From contig JAGYOC010000246.1 in assembly GCA_018399795.1 (NCBI GenBank), forward strand, positions 1 through 14,148: DNA of 14,148 nucleotides, given 5' to 3'. Below the pieces are notes generated by a model. It ran no database searches. It was given only the letters and a program-made list of their open reading frames with translations, and had not been told where the DNA came from. Shown here piece after piece: positions 11,070 through 14,148 of this stretch. How positions within the stretch are numbered: position 1 is the first letter of the stretch; each line of letters opens with the position of its first letter. The translations under genes were made by a program, and so were the position numbers. Source of the DNA: Dehalococcoidales bacterium. GTDB taxonomy: Bacteria > Chloroflexota > Dehalococcoidia > Dehalococcoidales > UBA5760.

Positions 11070-13093
11070 AACCGCCGATTATCATCAACTCCCCCGAGTC
11101 GATGGTGAAGGTAAGACTGGTTACCCTCAAGGATTATTCCGAAAAAACCCTGAAAACACTGCATCAAACAGGGGTTCTGCACGTCGAAGAGTCCCGGGAA
11201 CTGGAGCCGGTGGACAGGGCTGCCATAGAAAACCAGCGTAAAGAAACCTCCGAGCTCGCAACGCTGGTCAATCATATGCTTGCCTACCTCACCAAACAAG
11301 AGGAGGTTACACCGGAAGAAGACGTCGATGTAATATACACCCGGCCATTTTCCGAAATCAGCCGGGAAGTAAGATCATCCTACAGCCGGTTTTCCGACCT
11401 GTACCAGAAAGCAGTCAGGGCCGATAACGAGATACAGGAACTCAGCGGATTGAAAAAGTATCTGGGTGCCCTGCACCAGTATTACGACGCCGCCCTGAAG
11501 GACCTTAGCTTCTCCGGCGATTACCTCTTCTCACAGGTATTTGTCCTGCCCGCGGATTCCTACCAGACAGCGATGCCCGACATTGAACAGTACCTTTTCG
11601 AAGGTACTGCCGAAACGGTGGAGGATGAGACCGTCCTCTACGTTATTGCCAAAACGCAGGACAGGAGCACCATCGAGTCGGTAATCGAGCAGGCCGGCGG
11701 AAAAATTCTGACGGTACCGGCCGGCAACCAGACCCTGGGGGATTTCCTGGACAACACCGATAGCAGGCTGCATAGCCTTGAGCTGAGTTTGTCGGAAACC
11801 TATCAGGAATTGCAGAATAAAGCCAGCCAGGAGGTAAAAAAGCTCGCCCTCTTCAAAGGCGCTCTGGCGGCAGAAAAACAGCGGTTATCGGTACTCAGCC
11901 GGGCCTGTGAAGCCAAATACGTCACCGCGGTGGAGGGGTGGATTCCGGTAAACCGGGTCGAGGCAATGGTCTTCCACCTCAAGGACAGCATAGACTACAT
12001 CTTTATTGATACCAGGGAACCGGAGGCCGTAGAGGAGCCACCGGTCAAGATGAAGAACCCCGGGCCGTTAAAACCCTTCCAGGTGGTGGTCAACCTATTT
12101 GCCACCCCCAGATACCGGGAATGGGACCCGACACCCATTATCGCCTATTCCTTCGCTGTCTTCTTCGGCCTGATGATCGCCGATGTGGTCTACGCAGTGG
12201 GGATGATACTTATCAGCCGGTTCATGGTTCCCAGATTTCTGGGCAATACAAAGTCCAGCGCAATAAATCTGCTGCAAAGGGTGCTCTATACCTGTGGAGG
12301 TGTCGGGCTTACCCTGGGGCTGCTCAGCGGCAGCTACCTGGGCAACATCAACACCCTCTTCGGAATAGAGAATATGAGCCTGGTGGCCAGAGTACAGGAA
12401 ACCCTGCAGAACCCGCTTATCTTCGTCATACTGGCACTTTTTATCGGCTTCATACATGTCAACATCGGCCATGTGCTCGCCCTCATCAAGGCAATCAAGA
12501 GCAAAAACCGCGGGCAAATTATCGCCAAAGCAGGGCTTTTCTCCCTTCAGTTCGGTGCCCTGTACATTATCAAGGCGATAATGCACGTGGATATCGCCTC
12601 TGTGCTGAATCTTATCTTCAGAGTACCCGCCATTGCCCCTCAGGTCTATGACATTTCTCTCTACTTTGCCATCGCCGGCCTGGGGATGATAGTGGCTGGA
12701 AACTTTATGGAGAGAGGAGGACTGGGTGCCATTCTCTGGTTATTCGATATCACCGGTATCCTGGGCGACATCATGTCGTACGCACGAATTGCCGGCGTAG
12801 GCCTAGCCACCTATTACCTGGCCTCAGTTTTCAATATGCTGGGGCCCCTCTTCGGCAACCTGCTGCCTTTCTCGGGCATGGTCGGCGTGATTGCCGGCGG
12901 AGCACTGAGCGTTTTCATCCTGGTCATAGGACACGTGGTTAACCTGCTACTGAGTGTTTTGACCGGATTCATACACTCGCTCCGGCTGTGCTTCGTCGAA
13001 TTCCTGTTCAAGTTCTATGAGGGAGGGGGTAGAGCATATAGCCCATTCAAGTTTATCAAACGGCCAACAGTATTGGTCGGAGTAAAATCTTAG
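11066..13093 (+). CDS. V/A-type ATPase subunit I (membrane stator, a-subunit homologue)
   Basis: 675 aa. The N-terminal half (1-340) is cytoplasmic and helical; it should bind the stalks (E/H). The C-terminal half (about 341-645) has seven or eight membrane helices next to the rotor ring. The start of the membrane part, WDPTPIIAYSFAVFFGLMIA (353-372), is the family signature that follows the stalk domain. Two arginines needed for ion transfer are in place: Arg574 in IMSYARIAGVGLA (like yeast Vph1 Arg735 in SYLRLWALSLA) and Arg640 in IHSLRLCFVEFLFKFYEGGG (like Arg799 in HSLRLHWVEF). The terminal YSPFKF is also conserved. The ATG overlaps the subunit H stop, so translation is coupled. The length is normal for bacterial subunit I. 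Confidence 0.96.
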   Translation: MKPPIIINSPESMVKVRLVTLKDYSEKTLKTLHQTGVLHVEESRELEPVDRAAIENQRKETSELATLVNHMLAYLTKQEEVTPEEDVDVIYTRPFSEISREVRSSYSRFSDLYQKAVRADNEIQELSGLKKYLGALHQYYDAALKDLSFSGDYLFSQVFVLPADSYQTAMPDIEQYLFEGTAETVEDETVLYVIAKTQDRSTIESVIEQAGGKILTVPAGNQTLGDFLDNTDSRLHSLELSLSETYQELQNKASQEVKKLALFKGALAAEKQRLSVLSRACEAKYVTAVEGWIPVNRVEAMVFHLKDSIDYIFIDTREPEAVEEPPVKMKNPGPLKPFQVVVNLFATPRYREWDPTPIIAYSFAVFFGLMIADVVYAVGMILISRFMVPRFLGNTKSSAINLLQRVLYTCGGVGLTLGLLSGSYLGNINTLFGIENMSLVARVQETLQNPLIFVILALFIGFIHVNIGHVLALIKAIKSKNRGQIIAKAGLFSLQFGALYIIKAIMHVDIASVLNLIFRVPAIAPQVYDISLYFAIAGLGMIVAGNFMERGGLGAILWLFDITGILGDIMSYARIAGVGLATYYLASVFNMLGPLFGNLLPFSGMVGVIAGGALSVFILVIGHVVNLLLSVLTGFIHSLRLCFVEFLFKFYEGGGRAYSPFKFIKRPTVLVGVKS

Positions 13094-13108
13094 AAAGGAA
13101 GTGCGGAT

Positions 13109-13579
13109 ATGTTAGTTGACCCATCATCGTTAGCTACTCTTGGTGGCGCCCTGGCCCTGGGCGGCGGCCTGGCGGGCTCGTCAGTCGGTATAGCCAAGGC
13201 AGCCTCCGCCGGCGTAGCCGTCCTCTCCGAGGACAGGGGACAGCTCAGGAATGTCATCGTTCTGGCATCCCTGCCGATGACACAGGCTTTCTACGGACTG
13301 ATTATAATGATACTGATTACCTCCAATGTTGCCGACAAACTGGCAGCGACCGGGGGCGGCGGGTTTGCTGTGCTCGGTCTTGGCATTATGGCTGCCATGG
13401 CCCAGTTCTTCTCGGCAGCTCACCAGGGTTCTGTCTGTGCATCGGGTATATCACTTCTGCCCAAGACGAGAGGTCAAATTTTAACCAATTCCATGATGCT
13501 GGCCGTTTTCGTCGAGTTGCTTGGTGTCCTCGGCCTGGTGTTCACCATCATGCTCCTCAGTATGCTAGGGCTTATGTAA
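13109..13579 (+). CDS. V/A-type ATPase subunit K (proteolipid rotor ring), Na+-type ligand set
   Basis: 156 aa with four membrane helices in two duplicated hairpins, as in Enterococcus NtpK. Each hairpin begins glycine-rich and has an RGQ turn (EDRGQLRN at 41-48, KTRGQILTN at 119-127). The carboxylate Glu136 (VFVELLGVLG) is in helix 4; the matching place in helix 2 has Gln59 (ASLPMTQAFYG), so only one ion site per subunit is expected. The residues known to hold Na+ in E. hirae NtpK (Leu61, Thr64, Gln65, Gln110, Glu139) all have counterparts here: Leu55, Thr58, Gln59, Gln106 and Glu136. AAGGAAG lies seven bases before ATG 13109. It sits 15 bases after subunit I. Confidence 0.95.
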   Translation: MLVDPSSLATLGGALALGGGLAGSSVGIAKAASAGVAVLSEDRGQLRNVIVLASLPMTQAFYGLIIMILITSNVADKLAATGGGGFAVLGLGIMAAMAQFFSAAHQGSVCASGISLLPKTRGQILTNSMMLAVFVELLGVLGLVFTIMLLSMLGLM

Positions 13580-13591
13580 GGAGTAATTCAG

Positions 13592-14148
13592 ATGACAGGA
13601 ATGGGAAAAATAGGGGAAGCCATCCGTGACCGGGTTAAGGTCGAGGCAGACCAGATATTAGAAGAAGCCAGAACTAAAGCCAGGCAGGAGATAGAGCAGG
13701 CCAAAAAGCAGTATCAGGCCCGGGCTGAGTATGAAAAGAACAGTATGCTCCAGCATGCCAGGGAGGAAGCTGTTCGCATCGAGGCTCAGGCCAAGGTAAA
13801 GGCACGCCAGGAGTTATCCAGAGCCAAGGCCAATGTAATCAACGAGATAATCGACCGGGTTAAAAAAGATCTTGAAGCCTCTTCGGGCAACGAGACCTCG
13901 GTGGAGAACCTGCTCAGGGAGGCATTGAGTTCCGCCGGCACCGGTAAGGTTAGAGCCTATCTTTCCCCGAAGGATACTGAGCCGGCCAAAAAACTGTTGG
14001 ACAGAGACAGGGAGCTAGCCTCCCGAATTGTTGAAATCAAGGAATTTGACTCCAGAGGCGGAGTCATAGTAGAGGATAAAGAAGGTAAAATCCGGATCGA
14101 TAACAGCTACGAAACCAGGCTGGAAATGCTGCTGCCGAGGATGCTTCC
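13592..14148 (+). CDS. V/A-type ATPase subunit E (peripheral stalk), partial at window end
   Basis: About 185 residues are visible; only the very end is missing. The N-terminal half is a long charged helix (EADQILEEARTKARQEIEQA and on to ARQELSRAKANVINEIIDRV), which pairs with subunit H. The C-terminal half is the globular head that binds the catalytic ring, with the family pattern FDSRGGVIVEDKEGKIRIDN followed by SYETRLEMLLPRML. AAGGAG lies eight bases before ATG 13592, and the gene begins 12 bases after subunit K. In related operons the next genes are C, F, A, B and D, which should lie to the right of this window. Confidence 0.93.
   Translation, partial: MTGMGKIGEAIRDRVKVEADQILEEARTKARQEIEQAKKQYQARAEYEKNSMLQHAREEAVRIEAQAKVKARQELSRAKANVINEIIDRVKKDLEASSGNETSVENLLREALSSAGTGKVRAYLSPKDTEPAKKLLDRDRELASRIVEIKEFDSRGGVIVEDKEGKIRIDNSYETRLEMLLPRML

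Noticed and set aside
10700..11299. Minus-strand 199-codon frame opposite ATPase subunits H and I
   Set aside because: Serine- and alanine-rich antisense of a coiled-coil gene, a common source of long false frames.
12121..12651. Plus-strand 176-codon frame inside subunit I
   Set aside because: Alternate frame within the membrane domain; no family pattern and no start signal.
1..14148. CRISPR array, toxin-antitoxin pair, retron or other defence system
   Set aside because: No regularly spaced repeats and no matching genes were seen; nearly all of the window is explained by housekeeping genes.

Overview
The window is 14.1 kb of gene-dense bacterial DNA of moderate-to-high GC. I infer an anaerobic Chloroflexota of the Dehalococcoidia type from the overall protein flavour and the gene mix. 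That placement is a guess, because no rRNA or other decisive marker is present.

Left part (1-8778, all on the minus strand): a tightly packed run of nine genes, read from right to left. The order is dprA, topA, an unrecognised 277-aa protein, a XerC-type tyrosine recombinase, an Xaa-Pro peptidase, efp, a PHP-domain phosphoesterase, a PurN-like formyltransferase and a HAD-like protein cut by the window edge. Most junctions overlap or have gaps of only a few bases (4-nt and 23-nt overlaps; 2-, 5- and 16-nt gaps). One long transcript from an extended -10 promoter upstream of dprA is therefore likely. The order dprA-topA-X-xerC resembles the smf-topA-trmFO-codV cluster of Bacillus, but an unknown protein sits in the trmFO position.

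Middle (8779-9584): two tRNA-Ser genes (anticodons GGA and CGA, minus strand). They are followed by an AT-rich stretch whose minus strand holds an open 49-codon tail resembling the C-terminus of a phage or integrative-element integrase. This is probably a scar of an old integration at the tRNA-Ser pair.

Right part (9585-14148, plus strand): a stand-alone CaCA-family cation/Ca2+ exchanger, then a promoter with a perfect TATAAT. After it comes the start of a V/A-type ATPase operon in the order H (peripheral stalk coiled coil), I (membrane stator, both essential arginines present), K (proteolipid) and E (stalk, cut by the window end). The K subunit carries the full set of Na+ ligands known from the Enterococcus hirae rotor ring, so this enzyme may be coupled to Na+. 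It could then work together with the neighbouring cation exchanger.

I found no CRISPR array, intact mobile element, toxin-antitoxin pair or obvious new defence system. The most interesting items are the predicted Na+-type ATPase, the integrase scar at the tRNAs, the unknown protein in the dprA-topA-xerC cluster, the EF-P with a shortened tip loop, and the EhaR-like HAD protein.
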